Notes under the pieces: generated by a model
Told to the model about the DNA's origin: nothing
The model's database searches: none
Seen by the model: only the letters and a program-made list of their open reading frames with translations
In this document: one piece after another, positions 1-6,977 of the stretch
Layout of the letters: each line of letters starts with the position of its first letter
Numbering within the stretch: position 1 is the first letter of the stretch
Position numbers and translations under genes: made by a program
Source: Chitinophagaceae bacterium
GTDB taxonomy: Bacteria; Bacteroidota; Bacteroidia; Chitinophagales; Chitinophagaceae
Length of the DNA: 52,487 nt
Assembly: GCA_014379965.1 (NCBI GenBank)
Contig: JACMKU010000169.1
Span: forward strand, 1 to 52,487
Direction of reading: 5' to 3'

Positions 1-3
1 CAC

Positions 4-1509
4 ATGACCACTCGCAAAAAATTCAATCGTCGCGAATTCATTGAAACTGCAGCTGCCGCATCCGTGGCATTTACTATTCTGCCAAGGCATGTGCTGGGTG
101 GGCCCGGGCATATTGCTCCAAGTGATAAGATCAACCTGGCATATATAGGCTGCGGCACACAGGGACTTCGCGAGATGTGTGAGCTCATTCCTAACCCTGA
201 ACTTCAAATAGTATCGGTTTGCGATCCTAACAAGATGAGTACCGATTATATCGACTGGTCGCCCAATGGCATCAGGGATGGCATTAGGAAATTATTCCAG
301 GATCCTACATGGGGAGGACAATACGCGGGAATCCCAGGCGGAAGGGACATCGGTAAAGAATTGGTGGATACTTATTACGGAAAAGTCAACGGCAAACAAT
401 ACAAGGGATGTAATTCCTATTCCGACTTCCGGGAATTGCTGGAGAAGGAAAAAGGTATAGATGCGGTAAAGATCATGACGCCGGATCATTTGCATGGATA
501 TCTTTCGATAGCGGCAATGAAGAAGAAGAAGCATGTGGTTATACATAAACCAATCGCTAACCGAATGCATGAGGCCAGGCTGACAATCGAGACAGCGAGG
601 ACAAGCGGCGTGAGTACACACTTATTAGCCTGGAGTAAGCGCAGTGGCAATGACCTTGTGAAGAAATGGATTGCAGAAGGTCAAATTGGAACTCTCCGTG
701 AAATACATAACTGGTCCAATAGGCCCGTATGGCCTCAGTGGACGTCGAATCCAAAAGAACGGCCTCCGGTTCCCGATGGCTTCGACTGGGATCTCTGGCT
801 CGGCGTAGTGCCCGACCGACCGTATCATCCAAACTACACGCATAATGTTTTCCGAGGCTGGTATGATTTCGGTGGAGGCGCCATTGCAGATATGGGCCAT
901 TACAGCCTATGGCCGATGTTCCTCACACTGGGTATCAATTCGGCACCTTATTCCGCCGAAGCATTTGGGACGACTACCCGCGTTGTCGAAAACAATGTGA
1001 GCCGACCACATGTTAACGATGTTGCGTTTCCCGTTTCAAGTATTGTTCGGTTCAAGTTTGCGGCGCAACAACAATTGCCCGCCTTCGACCTATTCTGGTA
1101 TGATGGCGGTATGAAACCAAACACACCAGAAGAACTTGGCAATGGTTCGCTAGAGCCCGAAGGAATGATGTTCGTCGGAGACAAAGGGAAAATCCTCGCT
1201 GGTTTCCGAACCGAGAATCCGCGTCTTCTGCCTGATACGAAGATGAAAGCATACCTAGGTGGCCAGGAAGCGCCGAAGGAAGAGATCATCCATGGTGGCA
1301 AGTATTGGATCGACGCATTTAAGAATAACACCCAATCTCCGGGTAGTTTCTTGAATGCAGGTGCCGTCACGGAAACGATTTTGCTTGGTGCCGTTGCACT
1401 GCAGGTGAGGAAAAGACTGGATTACGACTCGATCAATATGAAGATCACGAATGATGAAAATGCCAACAAGTACTTTTATAGAGAATATAGAAAGGGATGG
1501 GAGATGTAG
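4..1509 (+). CDS. Tat-exported Gfo/Idh/MocA family oxidoreductase
   Basis: Predicted NAD(P)-dependent sugar or polyol oxidoreductase of 501 aa. The N-terminus carries a twin-arginine signal (NRREFI near residue 8, then an Ala-rich hydrophobic stretch to about residue 32), so folded export to the periplasm is expected. A Rossmann glycine motif, GCGTQG, lies at residues 49-54. The lysine of the usual EKP motif is present, but the motif reads HKP (181-183). ADMGH at 295-299 matches the conserved C-terminal substrate-domain segment of this family. The gene starts 3 bases into the window, so any upstream partner is out of view. The next gene is a Tat-exported sugar isomerase-like protein, and such pairs are common in Bacteroidota carbohydrate loci. 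The substrate cannot be read from sequence. Confidence 0.93.
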   Translation: MTTRKKFNRREFIETAAAASVAFTILPRHVLGGPGHIAPSDKINLAYIGCGTQGLREMCELIPNPELQIVSVCDPNKMSTDYIDWSPNGIRDGIRKLFQDPTWGGQYAGIPGGRDIGKELVDTYYGKVNGKQYKGCNSYSDFRELLEKEKGIDAVKIMTPDHLHGYLSIAAMKKKKHVVIHKPIANRMHEARLTIETARTSGVSTHLLAWSKRSGNDLVKKWIAEGQIGTLREIHNWSNRPVWPQWTSNPKERPPVPDGFDWDLWLGVVPDRPYHPNYTHNVFRGWYDFGGGAIADMGHYSLWPMFLTLGINSAPYSAEAFGTTTRVVENNVSRPHVNDVAFPVSSIVRFKFAAQQQLPAFDLFWYDGGMKPNTPEELGNGSLEPEGMMFVGDKGKILAGFRTENPRLLPDTKMKAYLGGQEAPKEEIIHGGKYWIDAFKNNTQSPGSFLNAGAVTETILLGAVALQVRKRLDYDSINMKITNDENANKYFYREYRKGWEM

Positions 1510-1512
1510 AAT

Positions 1513-1612
1513 GAGTTACGGGTTATGAGTTATGGGTTATGGGTTACATAAAGACTGACGTAACTAAAGACTGCCATCCCACTCGCCACTAGCCACTCGC
1601 CACTAGCCACTA
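1513..1612. repeat. Iterated-word spacer sequence (GGGTTATGAG and CCACTAG words)
   Basis: The spacer between the two Tat genes holds two runs of degenerate short words: GTTATGGG-type at 1513-1547 and CCACTCGCCACTAG-type at about 1579-1612. Neither run has its complement in this spacer. Related words recur at 8954-9126 and 52348-52364, where the first type also lies next to a gene start. No gene is visible here. Confidence 0.6.
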
Positions 1613-1641
1613 CTATCAATAAATTTCAATATACGACACAT

Positions 1642-2502
1642 ATGAATCGAAGATCATTCTTAGAAAACTCAGCAGCCATCGGTACAGCAGGTTTGTTGGC
1701 GCCTTCATTAATTTATAAATCATCTACAATGGACGGTCAGATAAAAGACGATATCTCGCTCGCTCAATGGGCGTTGGTAGAAGAGATAAGAGCAGGAAAG
1801 TGGAAGAACCTTGATTTCCCCCGAATTGCGCGTGAAGATTTTGGGATCAACGGAATCGAATTTGTCAACACTTTGTTTGAAGTGCCCACGGAGGGGTATT
1901 TAAAGAAACTGAAACAGAATGCAGCTACTCATGGCGTGACCATGGTACTGATCATGTGCGACGATGAAGGTGACGGTTGCGCCGATACAAAGGATGGGAG
2001 AAAACAATTCGACGTCAACCACAGGAAGTGGGTCGACATCGCGCATTATCTCGGATGTCATGCTGTACGCACCAACTGCCGTGGTCCACAAAACCCTGAT
2101 AAGAAAGAGGCGTTGAAGTGGTCAGCCGAGGCTTACAATTATCTGCTCGAATATGCGAAGCCCGCCAATATTAGTATCGTCATCGAGAATCATGGTGGAG
2201 TGTCAAATGATCCCGACTGGATGGTGTCTCTAATGAAGAAAGTAAACCACCCCCATTTCGGCACTTATCCAGATTGGAGAAGACCGTCAGACGATTTCGA
2301 TAACTACACCTACCTACAGAAAACCCTTCCCTATGCAAAGGGCATGTCATACCGCAATCAACCTTCCGAAGAGTTGACGGCCAAGATGATCAAACTAAGT
2401 AAGGATGGAGGCTATAAGGGTTGGTATGGAATCGAATCCACCGGCCGGGATGAGATCAAGAAAGGAGTGCAATTGCTCAACAAATACCTGCTTGGAAAAT
2501 AG
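1642..2502 (+). CDS. Tat-exported sugar phosphate isomerase/epimerase-like TIM-barrel protein
   Basis: A 286-aa protein of the xylose isomerase-like TIM-barrel superfamily (AP endonuclease 2 fold). The N-terminus MNRRSF followed by an Ala/Gly-rich hydrophobic segment to about residue 25 is a twin-arginine signal, so it should be exported. Candidate metal ligands of the fold are visible as IENHGG (181-186, Glu182) and GIEST (263-267, Glu265). It follows the Gfo/Idh protein after 132 bp, and the two probably work on the same sugar-derived substrate. Start chosen at the ATG that gives the Tat signal. The specific reaction is not assignable. Confidence 0.9.
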   Translation: MNRRSFLENSAAIGTAGLLAPSLIYKSSTMDGQIKDDISLAQWALVEEIRAGKWKNLDFPRIAREDFGINGIEFVNTLFEVPTEGYLKKLKQNAATHGVTMVLIMCDDEGDGCADTKDGRKQFDVNHRKWVDIAHYLGCHAVRTNCRGPQNPDKKEALKWSAEAYNYLLEYAKPANISIVIENHGGVSNDPDWMVSLMKKVNHPHFGTYPDWRRPSDDFDNYTYLQKTLPYAKGMSYRNQPSEELTAKMIKLSKDGGYKGWYGIESTGRDEIKKGVQLLNKYLLGK

Positions 2503-2511
2503 ATAGCCCGA

Positions 2512-3729
2512 TTAAGGGGCAAGATCGATCGTTAGCTTGGCATTCTTCTTATCATCTGAGGAGATAAAAACCTGGTATCTCTTATCTTTCGCGGTCACGA
2601 TCATCAATGATGTATTAGGCGGAATGGATCCAAGATTGTGTGCTACCATCACAAGTTCATGATGGGGATGTTGTGTATCCACCTGGATCTTCAATCGAAT
2701 GGGCTTGGCAGAAAGTCCAGTTTGGGAGATCACGAGTTCATTATTATGATAAATGCTTACCGTGTCGCCATCGATAACGCCATTGTCATACAATTCTAAT
2801 AAGATTTCACCGGCTTCGGTTACAATTTGTTTCACTAATGGATTAGCCCTTGTCTTTAGGACTATCGGTTCTGGCTTAGGGTTGAGCGTTTCGCGTACCA
2901 CTGGTTTTATCTCTGGCGCTGTCTCTTTCACTTTTACTGGAATCAGCACGGGTGCAGGCCTCTTCTCTGGCGTAGGTAACTCAGGTTTTGGTTTACTGAC
3001 AGGAGTAACTACAGGTTTGACTTCTGGTTTAGTCTCCGGTTCTTTTTCAATCTTTGCCGGCTCAGGGTTGATTAGTTCGCACCGGGTCAATAACAAATCA
3101 TCAAGGGCAAAATCATTGCCGCACCCGCCATCAGAATTACTCGAGAGTCTTATGAGTATGTCACCAACATTTGCTGGAGTCACGAAGGTTGAACTGTATC
3201 GTCGCCAAATCGGCTGCCTGCTTTGGGGAATCGGGCCCGTTCCAAACATGCTCATTACTTTGCCATCGTTATTCAATACAGTAAAATCTATGTCGGGGAA
3301 AACCATGCGGCAACCAATTGTATGCTGGCAAACGTTGACTATCCATGCCGATAATTCATATATGGTATTTGGTCGCAGACCTTTTGCCTTGAGCAGGAAG
3401 AATTCACCAGGCGATTCCGAGGCATTGACGAGCATCATCTTTCCATCTACATCACCCGGCGTATGATCTTCCTTTAGTGTAATCCAGTTACCACCGAAAC
3501 AATTACTCGTACCAGAAGTGAAAGTATAAAAGCCATCGTTCGGACAATATGCTGCTCCCGTCTGGCGGTAATTTCTAAGAAATGAGAGATTCATATCCTG
3601 ACTCTTACCTGCGCCAAAGTCAAACTTGAACACAGTTGCTGTGTTACATACCATTGCCTGCGCACCTGCCTGCGTAGTGGCAAGCATGCATACAACGACG
3701 ACGAGTCCAGCCAATAATACCTTGTTCAT
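2512..3729 (-). CDS. Secreted modular protein with Pro-rich linker and Bacteroidota C-terminal Ig-like domain
   Basis: A 405-aa secreted protein. Residues 1-23 form a Sec signal peptide ending at AGA. Residues about 24-215 contain several Cys and a pattern like a jelly-roll carbohydrate-binding module (FDFGAG near the start, FALDDLLLT near the end). A Pro/Lys/Glu-rich linker covers about 218-290. The C-terminal 105 residues, with YDNGVIDGDTVSIYHNNE and HELVMVAHNLG, form a module I recognise as recurrent in secreted proteins of Chitinophagaceae-like bacteria; its function is unknown. It converges on the isomerase gene with only 9 bp between stops. Probably surface-exposed or periplasmic and ligand-binding rather than enzymatic. 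Confidence 0.8.
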   Translation of the reverse strand: MNKVLLAGLVVVVCMLATTQAGAQAMVCNTATVFKFDFGAGKSQDMNLSFLRNYRQTGAAYCPNDGFYTFTSGTSNCFGGNWITLKEDHTPGDVDGKMMLVNASESPGEFFLLKAKGLRPNTIYELSAWIVNVCQHTIGCRMVFPDIDFTVLNNDGKVMSMFGTGPIPQSRQPIWRRYSSTFVTPANVGDILIRLSSNSDGGCGNDFALDDLLLTRCELINPEPAKIEKEPETKPEVKPVVTPVSKPKPELPTPEKRPAPVLIPVKVKETAPEIKPVVRETLNPKPEPIVLKTRANPLVKQIVTEAGEILLELYDNGVIDGDTVSIYHNNELVISQTGLSAKPIRLKIQVDTQHPHHELVMVAHNLGSIPPNTSLMIVTAKDKRYQVFISSDDKKNAKLTIDLAP

Positions 3730-3857
3730 ATGAAATGATTACTCTTTGAGACGCCAGCGCGGTTAACCTCGTTACATTCCTGCTGTAAATTATCAAGAAA
3801 TATGGAGCCGGGAGAAAAATCTACATTATGGGCTGAAAGTGACGTAAGGAGTGGGTT

Positions 3858-3939
3858 GGAATTGGGAATCGGGAGTTCACGAAACCAGAACAGTCTTTGC
3901 GTGTTTGAGCCCAATTCCTCATTCCAAATTCCCGATTCC
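3858..3939. repeat. Iterated-word hairpin (GGAATTGGGAATC / AATTCCCGATTCC)
   Basis: Arm 1 at 3858-3875 and arm 2 at 3910-3939 are imperfect complements built from an iterated AATTCC-type word. Arm 2 matches 47576-47605 at 28 of 30 bases, 43.7 kb away. Both copies lie just upstream of a plus-strand gene for an envelope protein. The rest of the 339-bp spacer 3730-4068 shows no other feature that I can support. Confidence 0.65.
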
Positions 3940-4068
3940 AATACTAAGGGACCGCTACCCCAGCCGCTCTCATTTTCACGCATTATGGCACGTTTGCTGC
4001 ATATCTATCTCAACGAAAATCACCCATTTGTTCCATTTTCTACTATTCCATTGAAACGCTACTGTTTT

Positions 4069-5547
4069 ATGAAGCTTTACTTCCTGATATTTTCACTATG
4101 CTTTTCCTCGTCTGTATTCTCGCAAACTCAGGATTCAACTGACTTTGTCAATGATACAATCGCGGTGCCGGTAGGTCCAGTAGATAGCCTGCCGTCGGTA
4201 GGAAAAAACAGCTACGGTGACCTGCTCCATGATGACCCCGCATACAATCCAAAATATCCCCGGTGGATCCCAATGGTCAGAGTCTTATCCGCCAACGTTT
4301 TTAACTGGGCTGTGGCGAGGTATCTGTACAAATTCGACTGGGCTAAGGTTGGTGTCGGCGACTGGAAAAACAATTTCAAGAAGGGCCCCGTTTGGGATGT
4401 CGATGGCTTTGGGATCAATTTCATTGGCCACCCGCATACGGGGAGTATCTATCACAATGTCGCCAGGTCAAATGGATACTCCTATTGGGGTTCGTTCCCC
4501 TTCGCACTTCAAGGAAGTCTCACGTGGGAATATCTGGGAGAGAATGAACGGCCTTCCTATAACGATCTCATCAATACACCGATCAGTGGCATGTTTCTCG
4601 GCGAGGTGTTCTATCGCATCAGTTCCAACCTCCTTGATGACCGTAGGCGCGGTCGTAAAAGAATCTTCCGCGAAGTGGTAGCGGGCCTGGTAAGCCCCAC
4701 CCGGGCATTAAACCGGTTGACACAAGGCAAGATGTCCAGGGTTACTGACCGGGAGGTATACCAGAAGGAGCCGCTGAATGTCACGCTGTCCGCAGGAATT
4801 CATAAGGTCAATAACAAGGTGGGCAAGGATAATGTATTTGGAACCGGGCAGTCGAATGCATTGCTTAATCTACAACTCGACTATGGCGATCCTTTCGAAT
4901 CTCGGTCTCGCAAACCATTCGATCTGTTCCGTTTTCGAATTGAACTTAGCTACGGTGGCGACGTTACCCTGCTGGATATGGTCAATGGATATGGTCTGTT
5001 GGCGGGCAAGAACTTCAAGGAAGGGAGAATTCTTGGTGGTCTGTTTCAGCACTACGACTACTGGAGAAACAGTATTTTCCAGGTGGCGTCAATTGGATTC
5101 GGTGGAGGATTAATATCTCGCATGCCTGTGGCGAGGCACTCAAACCTATACTCTGGAATTCATCTTGCAATTGTCCCGTTAGCAGGAAACAACACGCAGT
5201 TCGGTCCGGTCAATTCCGAATTCAGGCAATATAATTTCGGTGGTGGCCTGCAGGCGAAAATCGAGGAGACATTTAACATAGGAAATTGGGCAACGATTGG
5301 ATTCACCGGTTTTTACTATTGGATACATACCTATAATGGCTTACCGGGAAATAGCCTGGTAGGAATTCTCAAGCCTACAGCGACAGTGAAATTGCTCAAG
5401 GACCTGCGTCTGGGATTCGAGCACCATATTTATCATAATGACCGGTTCCTGTCCGGCAACAATAATCTTCACATTACACGAACGGAGCAGAAGCTCTTCC
5501 TCCAACTCTTCCTGGAAGATAAGCAGAGGCCGGGGAGGTATCATTAG
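4069..5547 (+). CDS. DUF3943 domain-containing outer-membrane protein
   Basis: A 492-aa exported protein. The reading frame is open upstream to 3802, but the ATG at 4069 is chosen because it places a clear signal peptide at the N-terminus (MKLYFLIFSLCFSSSVFSQ). The first half matches DUF3943, with the conserved pattern GHPHTGSIYHNVARSNGY, then SLTWEYLGE and INTPISGMFLGEVFYR. The second half alternates aromatic and small residues, as in a beta-barrel. DUF3943 proteins are predicted outer-membrane proteins of unknown function. It has no operon partner: the preceding gene is divergent and the following spacer carries a TTTAA-word hairpin. Confidence 0.85.
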   Translation: MKLYFLIFSLCFSSSVFSQTQDSTDFVNDTIAVPVGPVDSLPSVGKNSYGDLLHDDPAYNPKYPRWIPMVRVLSANVFNWAVARYLYKFDWAKVGVGDWKNNFKKGPVWDVDGFGINFIGHPHTGSIYHNVARSNGYSYWGSFPFALQGSLTWEYLGENERPSYNDLINTPISGMFLGEVFYRISSNLLDDRRRGRKRIFREVVAGLVSPTRALNRLTQGKMSRVTDREVYQKEPLNVTLSAGIHKVNNKVGKDNVFGTGQSNALLNLQLDYGDPFESRSRKPFDLFRFRIELSYGGDVTLLDMVNGYGLLAGKNFKEGRILGGLFQHYDYWRNSIFQVASIGFGGGLISRMPVARHSNLYSGIHLAIVPLAGNNTQFGPVNSEFRQYNFGGGLQAKIEETFNIGNWATIGFTGFYYWIHTYNGLPGNSLVGILKPTATVKLLKDLRLGFEHHIYHNDRFLSGNNNLHITRTEQKLFLQLFLEDKQRPGRYH

Positions 5548-5570
5548 GACACACTGCGGTTTGATGCTTT

Positions 5571-5692
5571 GTTTTAAAGTTTAATCGTTTAAAAGTTTAA
5601 TGGTTCTTACAATCGAGGGTTCAATAACGTTTTGAAATCCTGGGTCAGAACTTTTAAACCTTTAAACCATTAAACTCTTAAACCTTAAAACG
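5571..5692. repeat. Iterated-word hairpin, TTTAA family
   Basis: Arm 1 at 5571-5609 and arm 2 at 5648-5692 are imperfect reverse complements made of TTTAAAC-type words with a loop of about 38 nt. Arm 1 ends in TTCTTA and arm 2 opens with GAAC. The same architecture and words recur at 9621-9770 and 48773-48896. It starts 24 bp after the DUF3943 stop and may act as a terminator, although it lacks a GC-rich stem. Confidence 0.65.
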
Positions 5693-5810
5693 CACGAATC
5701 CCCTAGAGATTCTTCGTTCACCCCGGACGTAAACTTACCTTCAAAATGGAGTACTAGTAAGATTGTGACGCAAAGAAAAATTAGCTTGTTTTGTTATACG
5801 ATCCACGCTT

Positions 5811-6008
5811 ATGAAACTAATGATGTATATCGGAAATGACCTGATCGAATCCATTCCTCTGGAATTGGATCGGATATCAAAGCCAGGCTATGTAGGCAGT
5901 ATTAAACGAACACTCAAGCAGAAATATATGGAACTCATTCAGCAGTTTCCTGATCCACCTGAATTTCTCGTCATCGATCCTTCACCAAGGAAATCCATGA
6001 CGGGATAA
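5811..6008 (+). CDS. Small conserved-looking protein of unknown function
   Basis: A 65-aa soluble protein beginning MKLMMYIGNDLIESIPLE and ending in a Pro/Ser/Lys tail. It has no signal peptide, membrane segment or known motif. The composition (hydrophobic strand, acidic turn, basic helix around KRTLKQKYMELIQQF) is that of a real small folded protein. It is convergent with the gene ending at 6039 and preceded by 263 bp containing a word hairpin. I do not recognise the family beyond a vague similarity to small Chitinophagaceae proteins. Confidence 0.6.
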   Translation: MKLMMYIGNDLIESIPLELDRISKPGYVGSIKRTLKQKYMELIQQFPDPPEFLVIDPSPRKSMTG

Positions 6009-6038
6009 CCGATACAACACGAACGCTGAACTTCCTGA

Positions 6039-6341
6039 TCAACGGGTGGCTTTTTTCTTATTCTTACCGTTTTTTTCCTCCCCATACATGATTCGTGCAG
6101 CCTTGAAGAAAGCAAGGCAGTGTTGATAGAAGAAAAGCACATTACTTCGTTGCCTTCCATCCAGCCGTTCATTTTCCAACTCCATAGTAGCTGTGACCAT
6201 CAGCCAAAGCAATTCATTGGAACCAGGTGCATCAAAGGCGTCGAAGAATTGCTGCAGGATTTCACGGGCATATTCCTTGCTTCCGGTCTTTAATAACTCC
6301 TCATAATGACTGCATAAGGATAACCCCTGTAAGTTGTTCAT
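6039..6341 (-). CDS. Small helical protein of unknown function
   Basis: About 100 aa starting from the ATG at 6341; a TTG lies nine bases further upstream. It is largely alpha-helical by composition, with EYAREILQQFFDAF, LLWLMVTATMELENE and a Lys-rich C-terminus. It has no signal peptide, and the segments are too polar for membrane helices. It lies about 100 bp downstream of the XRE regulator on the same strand and may be co-transcribed with it. Function not assignable. Confidence 0.6.
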   Translation of the reverse strand: MNNLQGLSLCSHYEELLKTGSKEYAREILQQFFDAFDAPGSNELLWLMVTATMELENERLDGRQRSNVLFFYQHCLAFFKAARIMYGEEKNGKNKKKATR

Positions 6342-6446
6342 ACAGATCAATTTTAATTGAACAATGGAAACGGGTGCAGTATCATGGGAACTAACTCGCT
6401 CCGATGAGCCAATGGAGAACTGGCTGCTGCCTGCAATAAAGAGAAG

Positions 6447-6749
6447 TTATTTTCTTTTTTTTCGGATATACTTGATCCTCTCTTCCGCTACCTGAAGTGC
6501 CTTCAGGGCAACATCTTCATCTTCCAATTGATAGACCACTTTGTCGCTCAGCCATGCTATCAGTAACTCATTTGGTTTCGTACCGAAGAATTTTTCAAAA
6601 GCCAGCACCTGCTCGCGGTTGGGTTTCCTCTCGCCCTTTTCGTACTTGCTAATGATCGCCTGATCAATATCAAGCGCAGCTCCCACCTGCCGCAATACAA
6701 GCCCCCGGTTCTCTCTCAACTCCCGGATGATCGTGCCAAATGATGTCAT
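6447..6749 (-). CDS. XRE family helix-turn-helix transcriptional regulator
   Basis: A 100-aa DNA-binding protein. Residues 5-60 form a Cro/CI-type HTH: IIRELRENRGLVLRQVGAAL, then the recognition-helix region DQAIISKYEKGERKP. The C-terminal 40 residues are helical and charged, and may dimerise or bind a partner. It has its own promoter: a perfect TAnnTTTG box with a TTTG 20 bp upstream. A 13-bp palindrome lies between that promoter and the start codon, which suggests autoregulation. The targets are unknown; the small helical protein downstream could be its partner. Confidence 0.9.
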   Translation of the reverse strand: MTSFGTIIRELRENRGLVLRQVGAALDIDQAIISKYEKGERKPNREQVLAFEKFFGTKPNELLIAWLSDKVVYQLEDEDVALKALQVAEERIKYIRKKRK

Positions 6750-6776
6750 AAATTATTTCGTCCAACCGCACTCGTA

Positions 6777-6789
6777 GACAAAATTTGTC
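6777..6789. promoter_or_regulatory. Palindromic candidate operator upstream of the XRE gene
   Basis: GACAAAATTTGTC is a perfect 6-1-6 palindrome lying between the predicted -7 box (6794-6801) and the XRE start codon (6749). Its position just downstream of the transcription start would suit autorepression by the HTH protein. This is inference from position and symmetry only. Confidence 0.45.
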
Positions 6790-6793
6790 AAAA

Positions 6794-6825
6794 CAAATGT
6801 AGTCGATTTATTAACCAGTTTCAAA
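6794..6825 (-). promoter_or_regulatory. Bacteroidota-type promoter for the XRE regulator
   Basis: On the minus strand, TACATTTG (6801-6794) matches the Bacteroidota -7 consensus TAnnTTTG exactly. A TTTG at 6825-6822 lies 20 bp upstream, in the -33 position. The predicted start would leave a leader of roughly 40 nt containing the palindrome. Confidence 0.6.
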
Positions 6826-6845
6826 ATAAAATTATCCACAAAATA

Positions 6846-6977
6846 GAAAGAAAGACGGAAAGTCCGAAAGACCGAAAGTCCGAAAGACTAGTCTATAAAT
6901 TCGAAAGTTCCCAACTTGAAAGAATGACTCCAAAATCCCGATGGTCTTCCGGTCTTCCGGTCTTCCCGTCTTCTCTC
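6846..6977. repeat. Iterated-word hairpin, CCGAAAGAC family
   Basis: Arm 1 (6846-6888) repeats GAAAGTCCGAAAGACC-type words. Arm 2 (6943-6977) repeats the complement GGTCTTCCGGTCTTCC, with a loop of about 54 nt. Arm 2 reaches the htpG stop codon. The same word recurs at 52424-52459, upstream of aconitase. It separates the htpG terminus from the XRE promoter region. Confidence 0.65.

Noticed and set aside
948..1370. Minus-strand 140-aa open frame
   Set aside because: It lies wholly opposite the Gfo/Idh gene and has no recognisable coding features.
2753..3466. Plus-strand 237-aa open frame rich in Gly, Ser and Thr
   Set aside because: It is the complement of the Pro/Lys/Glu-rich linker of the secreted protein on the minus strand; the low complexity is mirrored.
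3802..4068. Upstream extension of the DUF3943 frame
   Set aside because: It runs through the AATTCCC word hairpin, and the clear signal peptide starts at 4069.
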